Source of the DNA: Phycisphaerales bacterium
GTDB taxonomy: Bacteria > Planctomycetota > Phycisphaerae > UBA1845 > UTPLA1
Direction: 5' to 3'
Assembly (NCBI GenBank): GCA_022360095.1
Contig: JAKSDK010000448.1
Coordinates: 62,001-126,000, forward strand
Length of the DNA: 64,000 nt
Positions 10,853 to 20,781 of the stretch are shown piece after piece (the stretch's first letter is position 1; the number at the start of each line of letters is the position of its first letter). Below the pieces are notes generated by a model that saw nothing but the letters and a program-made list of their open reading frames with translations, searched no databases and was not told the origin of the DNA. The translations under genes and the position numbers were made by a program.

Positions 10853-11758
10853 TCAATCAAACGCGAGCATCGCCTTATAATGGGCCAGCCGTGAATCCAG
10901 CGCCTTTCGGTCCGCTTGCCGCAGCGCATCCAACGAAAACCCTTCAATGTTGATCGACGCAACACAGGTCCCGTAGGCGATCGCGGTCTTTAAAGACGAC
11001 GGATCAATTCGATCCAGCGCCGCCAAGTGCCCCATCATGCCTCCGGCAAAACAATCACCGGCTCCCGTTGGATCAACAACCTCCGAGGTCGGATAAGCCG
11101 GCATCACGATCTGCTCTTTGGGTGTCACCAGCATGGCTCCGTGCTCTCCTTTCTTGATCACCACGAACTGGGGACCGAGCTTGAGAACCTCGCGGCCGGC
11201 CTGGATGAGATCGTGTCGGTCAGTCAACATTCGGGCCTCGCCGTCGTTGAGCACAACGCCGTGGACCGCCCCAAGTGTTTTGATCAAATCATCGCGAAAC
11301 TCTTTGATCCACAGGTCCATGGTGTCACAAACGATGAGCTTCGGCGATTTGAGCTGGCGAATGAACTCCGACTGGACGGCCGGATGAGTGTTGGCCAGAA
11401 AGACGTAGGCCGAGTCCTGGAACGCCTCTGGAATCACAGGAGGTTTTTCCCCGACAACGTTCAAGTCGGTTCGAAGGCTTTCCCGTTCATTCATGTCGTT
11501 CAGGTATTTTCCGTGCCAGCGGAATGTCTTGGAGCCGCTCCGCGTTTCCAGACCGACCGTGTCAATCGGATGACCTTCGAACAGGTCTCGAAACGTTTGT
11601 GGAAAATCGTCGCCTACGGCACCGACCAGCCGAACGGGGTGCAACAGGCCCGCCGCGAATGAGAAATACACGGCGGAGCCGCCGAGGACGTCATCCACCC
11701 GTCGATGTGGAGTCTCGACGGTATCCATGCCGATGGTACCAGTAACCAGCAATGACAT
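10853..11758 (-). CDS. PfkB-family carbohydrate/nucleoside kinase
   Basis: This is a ribokinase-type sugar or nucleoside kinase of 301 residues. The N-terminal substrate-binding glycines (GGSAVYFSFAAGLL, GAVGDDF) and the C-terminal signature DPTGAGDCFAGG near residues 230-242 are clear. The Asp of GAGD is the catalytic base. The closest general pattern is the planctomycete 'sugar kinase, ribokinase family' group. I cannot fix the substrate from sequence. A GGAG site precedes the ATG at 11758. It heads a two-gene unit with thpR. Confidence 0.9.
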   Translation of the reverse strand: MSLLVTGTIGMDTVETPHRRVDDVLGGSAVYFSFAAGLLHPVRLVGAVGDDFPQTFRDLFEGHPIDTVGLETRSGSKTFRWHGKYLNDMNERESLRTDLNVVGEKPPVIPEAFQDSAYVFLANTHPAVQSEFIRQLKSPKLIVCDTMDLWIKEFRDDLIKTLGAVHGVVLNDGEARMLTDRHDLIQAGREVLKLGPQFVVIKKGEHGAMLVTPKEQIVMPAYPTSEVVDPTGAGDCFAGGMMGHLAALDRIDPSSLKTAIAYGTCVASINIEGFSLDALRQADRKALDSRLAHYKAMLAFD

Positions 11759-11984
11759 TGGGTTCTCCGCTTGAAGTCCATTAACTTATGCAACGAAAGA
11801 GGATTGTGACGCTGAACGCTGGCAGGGTCAATTCAAAACCCGGTCTCTCGGAAGGGATTTGAGGGATCCGACTTCGAGAATGCGAACATTTGACAGATGC
11901 CGCCCCTGGAAGAGAATCCAGGCTGGCGTCCTCGCGAACATCAGCAATTGGGAAGGACGTCAAGACGGACCAAGGAAACCGCAA

Positions 11985-12344
11985 ATGATCAGGCACTCTT
12001 TCGTCCATAGGATAAGCACCCTGACAGGCTGCTTCGTGGTGATGATCGGCTCCGGCTGCAAATCGGCCAAATCGACGACGACCCAGCCCGTGCTCAGCGC
12101 GAATCGCAACGACGTGACCTATATTGACTCCAGTGCTTCCCGTACGCCGGAGGTGGAAGACACGTTCGACGTCACCCAGGTTCCCGGCCGAATCCACCGT
12201 GTCCAGGCGCGTGAGACACTTTGGAACCTGTCAGAGCGGTATTACGGCGACGGCAATCATTGGCGAAAAATCCTCGTCGCCAATCGAAAACGCCTGACGG
12301 ACGCGAAGGAGTTGCCGGTGGGCATGATCCTGATCATCCCATGA
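11985..12344 (+). CDS. LysM-domain lipoprotein
   Basis: The start is the ATG at 11985, behind AAGGAAA. A longer in-frame reading from 11859 has no export signal. The 119-residue product has a signal sequence ending near GSGC, a Ser/Thr-rich linker, and one LysM module (IHRVQARETLWNLSERYYG to the C-terminus, with NWRK-like and LPVGMILIIP ends). LysM binds peptidoglycan or chitin-type glycans, so this is probably a wall- or envelope-anchoring protein. Its TGA overlaps the recG ATG (ATGA at 12341-12344), so recG translation is likely coupled to it. Confidence 0.82.
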   Translation: MIRHSFVHRISTLTGCFVVMIGSGCKSAKSTTTQPVLSANRNDVTYIDSSASRTPEVEDTFDVTQVPGRIHRVQARETLWNLSERYYGDGNHWRKILVANRKRLTDAKELPVGMILIIP

Positions 12345-14431
12345 ACCCTGACCGGCCTGCTTTCCGACTGACGGACGACATTCAATATCTGCGAGGCGTC
12401 GGGCCGAAGCGTGCGATCGACCTGCGAAAACTCGGCATCGGAGCGATCGGCGATCTATTGGAATATTTTCCATCCCGTCACGAACGGCAGGAATCGAGAA
12501 CCATCGAGAATCTCGATGAGGGGACCACGGCAACCGTCGTAGGTCGAATTACATCCGTGCGAAGACAAAGGGGGCGCCGCGGCATTTCGGTCTCCGCCAC
12601 CCTGGTCGACAACACAGGACGATGCAGCCTGTACTGGTTCAATGCATCGTGGATGTCGGACCGAATTCATCAGGGTATGACGGTGCGCGCAACCGGCAAG
12701 GTGCGTGAATACCGAGAATCGCCGCAATTGGTCAATCCCAAAATCACGACGCTCGATGATGATGCAGCGCCGGTGGACGAAAGCGAGCCGGATCGGTTCG
12801 AGGGCGTCTACCCCGCCACGGCGGCGATCTCCAGTCAGGCGATCAGCAAGCTTATCACGACCAACCTGGACACGATGTTGGAACAAGTGGAGGAATGGTA
12901 CCCGTCTGAACACTTACAGACTCGAAAATTGCCGCCTCGGCGTTGGGCCCTAGACGTGATGCACAGGCCGACGAACGAACGTGACGTCGAACCTGCAAGA
13001 CGACGCCTTGCTTACGACGAATTGCTGCTCATGCAACTGGCGACGTTGCTGGTTCGTCATCACCGTCGGCAAAACATGACGGCGCGGCCTCTGAATCTTA
13101 CCGAAGAGATTGACCTTCGCATTCGCCGCCGGTTTCCCTTCTCACTGACACAGGCGCAGGATCGAGCGGTCTCGGAAGTCGTTGACGACCTCACGCAGAC
13201 ACGGCCGATGAATCGAATGCTCCAAGGCGACGTAGGCTGCGGGAAAACAGTCGTGGCGCTCTATGCCGCGCTCGTCGCCGTCGCCAATAAGGCACAAGTC
13301 GCGATTATGGCGCCGACAGAACTACTGGCCGAGCAGCATGCGCATTCGATCGCACGGTACCTCGCCAAAAGCCGAGTCAAGCACGACCTGTTGGTTGGCG
13401 GACTCCGCGCAACCGACCGTCGAAATCTCCTCGAAGGCATCGAGACCGGTGCGCTTGATATTGTTGTCGGCACCCATGCCCTTATTCAAAACGACGTGCG
13501 CTTTTCCCGACTCGGCCTTGTTGTGGTCGACGAGCAACATCGCTTCGGCGTTCGGCAACGGGCCATGATTCGCAGCAAGGGCCCGGCCCCGCACTATCTC
13601 GTGATGACGGCAACACCGATTCCTCGCACGCTGGCCATGACCGTCTTCGGCGATCTGGACGTGACGACGATCGACGAGCTGCCGCCTGGGCGGAGTCGAG
13701 TCCAGACGCAGGTCATCGGCCCGGCGGAACAGGAGGAGACTTGGCGATTCGTACGCCAGCGATTGGAGCAAGGCGAACAGGCATACGTCGTGTATCCCAT
13801 CATCGACGAGTCGGACAAACTGGAACTCCGCGCCGCAACGACCGAATTCCAGCGCCTGAGCGAGGCTGTGTTTCCCGTTCATCAAGTCGGACTCCTGCAC
13901 GGTCGCATGAAACGGGATGAGCGCGAAGCGGTCATGCGAGATTTCGTCGCCGGCGAGTTGGATGTGCTCGTCGCCACGACGGTGATTGAGGTCGGCATCG
14001 ACGTTCCCAACGCGACCTGTATGGTCGTCGAGAACGCGGAACGCTACGGCCTGTCTCAGTTGCACCAGCTTCGCGGCCGTATCGGGCGCGGCCGGCGTCA
14101 GGGGTTCTGCTTTCTGATGACAGGCTCTGACAATGCGACGAATAACGAGAGATTAGGTGTGCTGGCGAGCACGACGGACGGTTTCAAGATTGCTGAGGAA
14201 GACTTACGGCTTCGCGGTCCCGGAGAAATGCTCGGCACACGACAGCACGGTCTCCCGGAATTGCGCGTGGCTGATCTTATTCAGGACGGTGAACTGCTCC
14301 GATTCGCCCAGCGCGACGCCGGCGATCTCATTCGTAAAGACACACAACTCCGCCGACCAGAGCACCGCATGCTAAGACACATGCTGATGGCCAAACACGG
14401 ACAGACGCTCAAATTTTTGGATGTAGGCTAA
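12341..14431 (+). CDS. recG: ATP-dependent DNA helicase RecG
   Basis: RecG remodels stalled forks and branch-migrates junctions. I use the ATG at 12341, which overlaps the LysM stop; it gives 696 residues, near the family norm. The wedge/OB domain spans about residues 60-150 (TTATVVGRITSVRR). The helicase core follows with Walker A GDVGCGKTVVA, DEQH box VDEQHRFGVRQR, motif III TATPIPRTLAMT, then LHGRMKRDER, ATTVIEVGIDVPNA and the QLHQLRGRIGRG motif VI. The C-terminal RecG/TRG region is intact (LRLRGPGEMLGTRQ). It ends just before a strong bidirectional hairpin. Confidence 0.96.
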   Translation: MNPDRPAFRLTDDIQYLRGVGPKRAIDLRKLGIGAIGDLLEYFPSRHERQESRTIENLDEGTTATVVGRITSVRRQRGRRGISVSATLVDNTGRCSLYWFNASWMSDRIHQGMTVRATGKVREYRESPQLVNPKITTLDDDAAPVDESEPDRFEGVYPATAAISSQAISKLITTNLDTMLEQVEEWYPSEHLQTRKLPPRRWALDVMHRPTNERDVEPARRRLAYDELLLMQLATLLVRHHRRQNMTARPLNLTEEIDLRIRRRFPFSLTQAQDRAVSEVVDDLTQTRPMNRMLQGDVGCGKTVVALYAALVAVANKAQVAIMAPTELLAEQHAHSIARYLAKSRVKHDLLVGGLRATDRRNLLEGIETGALDIVVGTHALIQNDVRFSRLGLVVVDEQHRFGVRQRAMIRSKGPAPHYLVMTATPIPRTLAMTVFGDLDVTTIDELPPGRSRVQTQVIGPAEQEETWRFVRQRLEQGEQAYVVYPIIDESDKLELRAATTEFQRLSEAVFPVHQVGLLHGRMKRDEREAVMRDFVAGELDVLVATTVIEVGIDVPNATCMVVENAERYGLSQLHQLRGRIGRGRRQGFCFLMTGSDNATNNERLGVLASTTDGFKIAEEDLRLRGPGEMLGTRQHGLPELRVADLIQDGELLRFAQRDAGDLIRKDTQLRRPEHRMLRHMLMAKHGQTLKFLDVG

Positions 14432-14446
14432 GTGTTCACGATCTGC

Positions 14447-14477
14447 AAAAAAAAGCCCCGGGCAGGCTTGCCCGGGG
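14447..14477 (-). terminator. Intrinsic terminator (sod; also bounds recG)
   Basis: CCCCGGGCA (14456-14464) and TGCCCGGGG (14469-14477) form a 9-bp GC stem with a 4-nt loop. An A-run at 14447-14454 lies on its left, which on the minus strand is a T-run after the stem. That makes it a textbook terminator for the sod gene, and it also separates the convergent recG. Confidence 0.88.
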
Positions 14478-14515
14478 TCTCACGTATGTTGTAACGTCGT
14501 CTCACCGCTTATCTA

Positions 14516-15127
14516 TCACCTGGCGGCGACAAAAAGCTCGTCCACCTTCTTCCAGTTGACGACGTTCCACCAGGCGGCGATGTAATCAGGCCGGCGGTTT
14601 TGATAGTTCAGATAATATGCATGTTCCCAAACGTCGAGTCCGAGAATCGGCGTATGATGATGCATGAGCGGCGAGTCCTGATTGGCAGTGCTGCCGACGT
14701 GCAGTTTGCCGTTCTCGTCCAGTCCGAGCCATGCCCAACCGCTTCCGAATCGAGTCGCGGCCGCCGTCGCGAACTTCTCTTTGAACGCATCGAAACCACC
14801 GAAAACGGAATTAATCTCGTTGCCGACCTGGCCGCCGGGCTCACCGCCGCCGTCCTTGCTCATGATCTCCCAAAACAGATTGTGATTAACGTATCCGCCG
14901 CCGTTGTTGATCACCGCCTGCCGAATGGCCTCGGGGACACTGTTGATGTTGCGAAGAAGGTCTTCCGCCGTTTTGCCGGCCAGATTGGCATGGCCTTCGA
15001 TGGCGTCGTTCAGTTTGGTCGTATAAGCATTGTGATGTTTGTCGTGGTGAATCTCCATCGTCCTGGCGTCGATGTGAGGCTCCAGGGCATCGAAGGCATA
15101 GGGTAGATCGGGCAATGTGAATGCCAT
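14516..15127 (-). CDS. sodA: Superoxide dismutase, Mn/Fe family (Mn-type features)
   Basis: The enzyme dismutates superoxide to oxygen and peroxide. The four metal ligands are visible: H27 (EIHHDKHH), H82 ([10 protein letters not shown]), D165 and H169 ([11 protein letters not shown]). Gln150 in the C-terminal half and GGG at 76-78 are the residues expected of the Mn rather than the Fe subtype; this is pattern reading, not proof. The length is 203 residues. There is no signal peptide, so it is cytoplasmic. TAGGAG precedes the ATG at 15127. It is a single gene with its own promoter and terminator. Confidence 0.95.
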   Translation of the reverse strand: MAFTLPDLPYAFDALEPHIDARTMEIHHDKHHNAYTTKLNDAIEGHANLAGKTAEDLLRNINSVPEAIRQAVINNGGGYVNHNLFWEIMSKDGGGEPGGQVGNEINSVFGGFDAFKEKFATAAATRFGSGWAWLGLDENGKLHVGSTANQDSPLMHHHTPILGLDVWEHAYYLNYQNRRPDYIAAWWNVVNWKKVDELFVAAR

Positions 15128-15181
15128 GGCTGGACTCCTAAATGCAGAGTTAAGTCGTAGTCAATTTGTGACGGAGCCAAA

Positions 15182-15210
15182 AATCTAACGAGTATCGCGG
15201 CATCGGTCAA
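15182..15210 (-). promoter_or_regulatory. Candidate promoter of sod
   Basis: On the minus strand TTGACC (15205-15210) and TAGATT (15182-15187) are 17 nt apart, about 55 nt before the sod start codon. Confidence 0.4.
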
Positions 15211-15394
15211 GCAATCCGGTGTCGGTCCGAATTCCAGTATTCAGGGCCGAAAATGCCGGGCCACGAGCGTGAAAGCATCACGCGAATCTCTTAAGTTCGC
15301 CATACTATTGATTTGACGTCTTTTCGATCGGTATGATGAAACTGTGCCGATTGAGCCACCAGAGGGCGAGTTTCGTCGAACGAGGAAGCAATTC

Positions 15395-18300
15395 ATGGGG
15401 TGTCTGAGTTTCAACGGCGCGCTTTGTCCAAAGTCTCATCTCACAGTCGGCCTGTCGTTCATCTTTCTCAATGTGGCCGTCACGCGCGCAGGCCATGTCG
15501 ACCGGACACAGTCTTGCTCCTGCAATTATCTGCCGAAAAACGTGTTGGTTCAGGTCCTATCCCAGCCTGCGCCAAAACCCACGGCGGGAATCGCGCGCAC
15601 TTCCGCGTTTGCAAGAGGAGCACCCTCGGGCTGCGATGATGGAACGGTGATCGACCTCATGGTGGTCTACACACCCGACGCCCGCATCGCCGCAGGCGGC
15701 ACGGCAAACATCGAAATGCAGATCAACACCTCCGTCACGACGACCAACCTCGCTTTCTCCAATAGTCTGATCAATACAAGCGTCAATCTCGTCCACACCG
15801 AGGAAGTCGCCTACCCTGAAACAGGAAACAGCAACTTGGACGGCCCTCGCCTGTTGAACCCCAACGACGGATTTCTCGACAACGTGCACACACTTCGAGA
15901 CCAGCATTCCGCCGACATCGTGGCCCTATGGGTGGAAACGCTCGAAACCGGCGGCAGAGTCTTCGCGCCCCTCAACCCGTCGGGCACCGGTGGATTTCAT
16001 GAGATGCGACGCGACAACTGGAACGGCATCACGATGGCCCACGAACTGGGGCACAACCTCGGTTGTGCCCACGATCGACCCAATGCGTTTCCGGACAACT
16101 ATTTCTCGTACTCTTACGGCTATCAGGAACCGGGCGGCACGTTTCAAACGATCATGTCCGTGGGCCTGCCCTTCAACCTGACCATCGTGAACTTCGCGAA
16201 TCCCGCCGTAAATCACATGGGACTTCCCACCGGTGTACCCATCGGCCAACCCGACGAAACGGACTGCGCCACGACGATCAACCAAACACGCCACATCGTC
16301 GCCAACTATCGCGTCGCACCGGTCTCAGGACTGCCGACGGTCCTGTTCGTGGACGCGTCCGCTGCCCCGGGCGGCGACGGACTCGGCTGGGCCACCGCCT
16401 TCAACGACCTTCAGGACGCGCTGTGCCAAGCTGCACGAGCTCAGGGCGATGTCGAACAAGTCTGGGTCGCCGCAGGAACCTACACGCCGGACCAAGGCAC
16501 CGGACTTAGACAAATGTCGTTCCGGCTGCAGAGCGAACTGGCGATCTACGGCGGTTTCACGGGCACGGAAACGACGGTCGGCCAACGTGATCCGGTCATC
16601 AACGTGACCCGGCTGAGCGGCGACATCGGAACACCGATCATCACGGCCGACAACAGCATGCATGTCGTCGTGGCCAAAAACGTGGACGGATCGGCCGTGC
16701 TCGACGGATTCACAATCTGTGACGGAAACGCCGACACGCAAAACCACTTCTTCGCCGATGTCGGCGGCGGCCTGCGTTGCGAATCCGCAACACCGGTCAT
16801 CGCAAATTGCGCATTTGAATCGAACTCCGCCAGAGCCGGCGCCGGTGTGCACAACGAAGCCACCAGCCCCACAATAACCGGTTGCACGTTCGACTCCAAC
16901 ACCGCAACATCGGGCGCCGGCATGGGCAACTACAACGGCAGCGCGCCGACCGTCACCGATTGCCGGTTCACTCATAACGACGCTTCCTTCGTCGGCGGGG
17001 CCATGCACAACGACAACAGCAGCCCTATCGTCAATATGTGCCGATTCGACAACAATGACGCGGAGTTCGGCGGCGCGATCGAACACTTCAACAGCATCGC
17101 GCAATACAACAGTTGCACGTTTGGACCCGACAACTGCGCAGTCTTCGCCGGCGGCGGTGTACACAACAACGCGAGCGATCCCGGCTTCACTCACTGCAAC
17201 TTCGTCGGCAACTCGGCGGACTTCGGGGCCGGCATGCGCAACTTGGATTCGTGTCCGTCCGTCCTGTCCTGTTCGTTCGATTCAAACACAGCCAACAGCG
17301 GAGCCGGGATGTGGAACGATGCCCCCAGTGATCCGACACTGACCGGTTGCGCGTTCCTCGGAAACATGGTCGCCAACGGCGGAGGCGCAATGACCAATGC
17401 CGGACCCGCACTGACGTCATTGCAATCGTGCAACTTCAGCGGCAATTCCGCCGGTTTCGGCGGCGCCGTGTATTGTTTCGACGGCAGCGATGTGATCATC
17501 CGTCAATGCAATTTTGTCGGCAACTCTGCAGACAACGGCGGCGCGTTGTACGCGTCCAACGCAAGCCCCGTGATCGATGGTTCGTGCTTTAGACAGAACA
17601 ACGCTGTCGCGGCGTTCGGAGGCGGAGGGGCCATCCTCAACATCGCAGGGGCCAATTCGCTCATCGTGAACTGCGCGTTCATCGGAAACATCGCAAACTG
17701 GAGCGGCGGGGCCATCGAAAACTCGGGAAGCAATGCGACGCTGACCGGCTGCGCCTTCAGCGGCAATCGAGCCGACGGAAGCCATGGCGGCGCAATTTCA
17801 AATGTTGCCGACAGCAGCCCCACCATGACCAATCTAACCCTGAGCAGAAACCATGCCGGCTCCGCGGGCGGCGGCATCGCCAGTGCCAGCACGATGTCAC
17901 CGACGTTGACGAACTCGATCCTCTGGGACAACGACGCCCCCTTCGGAAACACGGAGAGCCAGCAGATTCACCACTTCAATGGAACGACAATCGTCAACCA
18001 CAGCACCGTGCAAGGCTGGAGCGGCGCGCTTGGCGGCATCGGCAACAACGGATCGGACCCATTGCTTGCAGACCCCGACGGTTTGGATAACGTGGTGGGC
18101 ACAAAAGACGACGATCTGCGATTGAACAGCGGCTCGCCATGCATTGACGCAGGGGACAACACGGCCGTGCCTTCGGATACGGCTGATATCGACCTGGATC
18201 GTGATCTCGCGGAGCGAACGCCGTTCGATCTCGATAACGATCCTCGCTTCGTGGACGATCCGGCAACCACCGACACCGGCGTGTCCGATCCACCCGATTA

Positions 18301-18550
18301 TCCGTCGGTTGTGGACCGAGGCGCTTACGAGTTCCAAGTGCCTGTCCTTTGCGCAACTTGTTCAGGCGATGTGGACGGAGACAACGCAGTCAACGGGAAT
18401 GATATCGAGCTTTTCGTCGACTGTTTCCTGAGCGGGCCGACCATTGGCCCCACCTGTCCCTGTGCCGATTTAGATAACAACAGTTCAATTGACCCAACCG
18501 ACGTCGAGCTTTTCGTCTCAGAGCTTCTCTTCCCGACAGGTTGCCCGTGA
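15395..18550 (+). CDS. Secreted zinc metalloprotease with beta-helix and dockerin-like domain
   Basis: The ATG at 15395 follows GAGGAAG and gives a plausible signal peptide; an in-frame GTG at 15344 has no comparable site. Residues about 80-310 are a reprolysin-like metzincin: TMAHELGHNLGCAHDR near 213 carries the HExxHxxGxxH zinc site, and TIMSVG downstream is the Met-turn. A 'choice-of-anchor Q' module begins near 313 (LFVDASAAPGGDG, then AFNDLQDAL). It leads into a right-handed parallel beta-helix of roughly 20-25-residue coils (CxFxxNxAxxGGG) to about 980. Residues 988-1048 are a dockerin-type pair (DVDGDNAVNGNDIELF and DLDNNSSIDPTDVELF). It is 1051 residues in total, extracellular, probably surface-bound. 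Its substrate is unknown. Confidence 0.9.
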   Translation: MGCLSFNGALCPKSHLTVGLSFIFLNVAVTRAGHVDRTQSCSCNYLPKNVLVQVLSQPAPKPTAGIARTSAFARGAPSGCDDGTVIDLMVVYTPDARIAAGGTANIEMQINTSVTTTNLAFSNSLINTSVNLVHTEEVAYPETGNSNLDGPRLLNPNDGFLDNVHTLRDQHSADIVALWVETLETGGRVFAPLNPSGTGGFHEMRRDNWNGITMAHELGHNLGCAHDRPNAFPDNYFSYSYGYQEPGGTFQTIMSVGLPFNLTIVNFANPAVNHMGLPTGVPIGQPDETDCATTINQTRHIVANYRVAPVSGLPTVLFVDASAAPGGDGLGWATAFNDLQDALCQAARAQGDVEQVWVAAGTYTPDQGTGLRQMSFRLQSELAIYGGFTGTETTVGQRDPVINVTRLSGDIGTPIITADNSMHVVVAKNVDGSAVLDGFTICDGNADTQNHFFADVGGGLRCESATPVIANCAFESNSARAGAGVHNEATSPTITGCTFDSNTATSGAGMGNYNGSAPTVTDCRFTHNDASFVGGAMHNDNSSPIVNMCRFDNNDAEFGGAIEHFNSIAQYNSCTFGPDNCAVFAGGGVHNNASDPGFTHCNFVGNSADFGAGMRNLDSCPSVLSCSFDSNTANSGAGMWNDAPSDPTLTGCAFLGNMVANGGGAMTNAGPALTSLQSCNFSGNSAGFGGAVYCFDGSDVIIRQCNFVGNSADNGGALYASNASPVIDGSCFRQNNAVAAFGGGGAILNIAGANSLIVNCAFIGNIANWSGGAIENSGSNATLTGCAFSGNRADGSHGGAISNVADSSPTMTNLTLSRNHAGSAGGGIASASTMSPTLTNSILWDNDAPFGNTESQQIHHFNGTTIVNHSTVQGWSGALGGIGNNGSDPLLADPDGLDNVVGTKDDDLRLNSGSPCIDAGDNTAVPSDTADIDLDRDLAERTPFDLDNDPRFVDDPATTDTGVSDPPDYPSVVDRGAYEFQVPVLCATCSGDVDGDNAVNGNDIELFVDCFLSGPTIGPTCPCADLDNNSSIDPTDVELFVSELLFPTGCP

Positions 18551-18597
18551 CCGACGCGGGGCGGGTTCCACGCGCCGATGATTGCACCGCGCCAGAA

Positions 18598-19407
18598 TCA
18601 ACCTGTGGCGAGTTGATGAATGAAACCTGTCACGTCTTCGACCAATGCATCGTTCGACTTGCCTTCTTTGACTGAGTCTGAAATCTTCCGCACGATGGCA
18701 CTGCCTACGATCGCTCCGTCGGCATAACGACAGACCTCTTTGACGTGTTCGGAGCGACTGATTCCGAAACCGATGAGAACGGGAAGTGAGGTCGATGCCT
18801 TGAGCGCTCGAACCTGACTTTCCAAGTCAGCCGGCAGGGCGTTCCTCGCGCCGGTTGTACCCTGAATAGACACGTAGTAAAGGAACCCCGAAGCGACAGC
18901 GGCGATACGCTCCTGCCGATCGGCCGGTGTCGTTGGAGCGACAAGCATCGAGAGCCGGAGGTCTTGCTCGCCAACGGACTTTGCCAACGTCGGCGCTTCT
19001 TCCAACGAAATGTCCGGAACGATGAAGCCGTCGAAACCGGCGTCACCGGCCTTTTTGACAAACGGCTCGATTTCGACGCGATAGACGATTGAAGCCGAAA
19101 CCATGGCGAGAAGCGGATAATCGATTTCACTTCGCACCTTTGAAACCATTTCGAAAATCCTGGACAACGTGATCCCGCCGTCGAGGGCCTTGCTGAAGGC
19201 GTGCTGAATCACAGGTCCGTCGGCGATCGGATCGGAGAACGGAATTCCCAATTCCACGCCTCGAATCGGAAGACCGTTCATCGCCTTTAGCAGTGCCTCG
19301 GTGATTTCGAGACATGGATAACCTGCCGCGATGAACGGCCAGAGACCGGTGGAAGCATTGGACAATGCGCTGTCGATTCGATTGGTACCGCTGTTGCTGG
19401 CGCTCAT
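18598..19407 (-). CDS. trpA: Tryptophan synthase alpha chain
   Basis: It cleaves indole-3-glycerol phosphate to indole, which is channelled to TrpB. The catalytic pair is visible as E52 (GVELGIPFSDP) and D63. FDGFIVPDISLEEAP and the phosphate-binding GFGISRSEHV also match. The length of 269 residues is normal. A strong AAGGAGG lies about 14 nt before the ATG at 19407. It follows trpB by 48 bp on the same strand, a two-gene trpBA unit without the upstream trp genes in view. It converges with the protease gene, 47 bp between stops. Confidence 0.96.
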   Translation of the reverse strand: MSASNSGTNRIDSALSNASTGLWPFIAAGYPCLEITEALLKAMNGLPIRGVELGIPFSDPIADGPVIQHAFSKALDGGITLSRIFEMVSKVRSEIDYPLLAMVSASIVYRVEIEPFVKKAGDAGFDGFIVPDISLEEAPTLAKSVGEQDLRLSMLVAPTTPADRQERIAAVASGFLYYVSIQGTTGARNALPADLESQVRALKASTSLPVLIGFGISRSEHVKEVCRYADGAIVGSAIVRKISDSVKEGKSNDALVEDVTGFIHQLATG

Positions 19408-19455
19408 GAAACTTCCCCAAACCCTCCTTGAAAAGGAGAGACGCGATGAAAACGA

Positions 19456-20670
19456 TTACGCGATGTCCGCACCTCTCAATCGGGCCACTTCGACACAGTC
19501 CTTATCACCACGACCGGAAAGATTGATCACGATACTCTGCTGCTCATCCATCTGTGGTGCCAGCTTGATGACATGAGCGACGGCGTGGGCCGTTTCCAAA
19601 GCCGGAATGATTCCTTCCGTTCGACTCAGCGTCTCAAAAGCCGACAGGGCCTCTTCGTCGGTGGCAGACACATAATCCGCCCGCCCGGACTCGGCCCACA
19701 AGGCATGCTCCGGCCCGACGCCGGGATAATCCAAACCTGCCGACACAGAATGCACCGGCAACGTTTGCCCATCCTCGTCCTGCAGCACGATCGTCTGCAT
19801 GCCGTGCAACACGCCGGGTTCGCCCTTGGCGATGGTCGCGCTGTGTCTTTTGTCCAGCCCCGTGCCGGCCGCCTCTACGCCGATCAATCGAACCCCCTGA
19901 TCTTCGAGAAACGGATAGAACATGCCGGCGGCGTTGCTCCCGCCTCCGACGCTGGCCACCACGGTATCCGGAAGTCGTCCGGTCATTTCCAGCATCTGCT
20001 GCCGCGTCTCGCGGCCGATGACGGATTGGAAATCCCGGACGATCACAGGAAAGGGATGCGGTCCCATGACGGACCCGATGACGTAATGGGTTGTCTCGAC
20101 CGTTGCGATCCAGTCGCGCATGGCCTCGTTGATGGCGTCCTTTAGCGTCTGCTGGCCCGACTCGACCGGAACCACCTTGGTGCCCATCAATTCCATGCGA
20201 TAGACGTTGAGTCGTTGCCGGCGGACGTCCTCGGCCCCCATATAAACGACACAATCCAACCCGAAAACGGCTGCCGCGGTTGCCGTGGCGACGCCATGCT
20301 GGCCGGCTCCCGTTTCCGCAATGATTCGGCTCTTCCCCATACGACGAGCAAGAATCGCCTGGCCGAGGGTGTTGTTAATCTTGTGGGCTCCGGTGTGGTT
20401 GAGGTCTTCTCGCTTCAAATAGATCCTGGCCCCACCGAGCTGCTCGGTCAGGCGTGCGGCGAAATACAAGGGACAGGGGCGTCCGACGTAGTGGCCGAGA
20501 TATTGCTCCAGCTCCGCCCAGAATCCTGGATCGACGCCTGCGGCTGCGTAGGCTTCCTCCAGCTGACGGACCGCCACCATCAGCGTCTCCGGCACATATT
20601 GCCCGCCGAATCTTCCGAAACGCCCGGAGGCATCGGGCCATGCTGTCACCGGTCTCTCTGTTTTCGCCAT
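19456..20670 (-). CDS. trpB: Tryptophan synthase beta chain
   Basis: This PLP enzyme joins indole and serine to make tryptophan. I choose the ATG at 20670 ([13 protein letters not shown]), which gives 404 residues and the normal N-terminus. A TTG 93 bp upstream would add an atypical leader. The PLP lysine is K97 in HTGAHKINN. The GGGSNAAG phosphate loop and EAAGTG are present, as is the C-terminal LSGRGDKD. It is a TrpB1-type sequence, meant to pair with TrpA next door. It is divergent from the ACT-domain gene, and the 111 bp between them holds two small inverted repeats. Confidence 0.96.
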   Translation of the reverse strand: MAKTERPVTAWPDASGRFGRFGGQYVPETLMVAVRQLEEAYAAAGVDPGFWAELEQYLGHYVGRPCPLYFAARLTEQLGGARIYLKREDLNHTGAHKINNTLGQAILARRMGKSRIIAETGAGQHGVATATAAAVFGLDCVVYMGAEDVRRQRLNVYRMELMGTKVVPVESGQQTLKDAINEAMRDWIATVETTHYVIGSVMGPHPFPVIVRDFQSVIGRETRQQMLEMTGRLPDTVVASVGGGSNAAGMFYPFLEDQGVRLIGVEAAGTGLDKRHSATIAKGEPGVLHGMQTIVLQDEDGQTLPVHSVSAGLDYPGVGPEHALWAESGRADYVSATDEEALSAFETLSRTEGIIPALETAHAVAHVIKLAPQMDEQQSIVINLSGRGDKDCVEVARLRGADIA

Positions 20671-20720
20671 TCGATACCCCGTGATCTTGAGAATTGGATG
20701 ATAGTGGGGATGCGTTTTTG

Positions 20721-20768
20721 TTGCCAAATAGGCAATGAAGAGTATTTCGAATCGGTGTGTCAACCGAT
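20721..20768. promoter_or_regulatory. Paired inverted repeats between trpB and ACT gene
   Basis: TTGCC (20721-20725) / GGCAA (20731-20735) and ATCGGT (20751-20756) / ACCGAT (20763-20768) lie in the divergent intergenic region. TAGAAT sits just after the second repeat and ends about 10 nt before the ACT ATG, which has no visible ribosome site. This could be operator DNA, or a -10 box of a nearly leaderless transcript. Both readings are inference. Confidence 0.3.
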
Positions 20769-20781
20769 AGAATAATTAGCT

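Noticed and set aside
13322..14065. 247-residue minus-strand frame inside recG
   Set aside because: Overlaps the helicase motifs, which are certain; composition is Arg/His-rich antisense.
16325..17194. 289-residue Val/Ala/Gly-rich minus-strand frame
   Set aside because: Shadow of the beta-helix coils of the protease gene.
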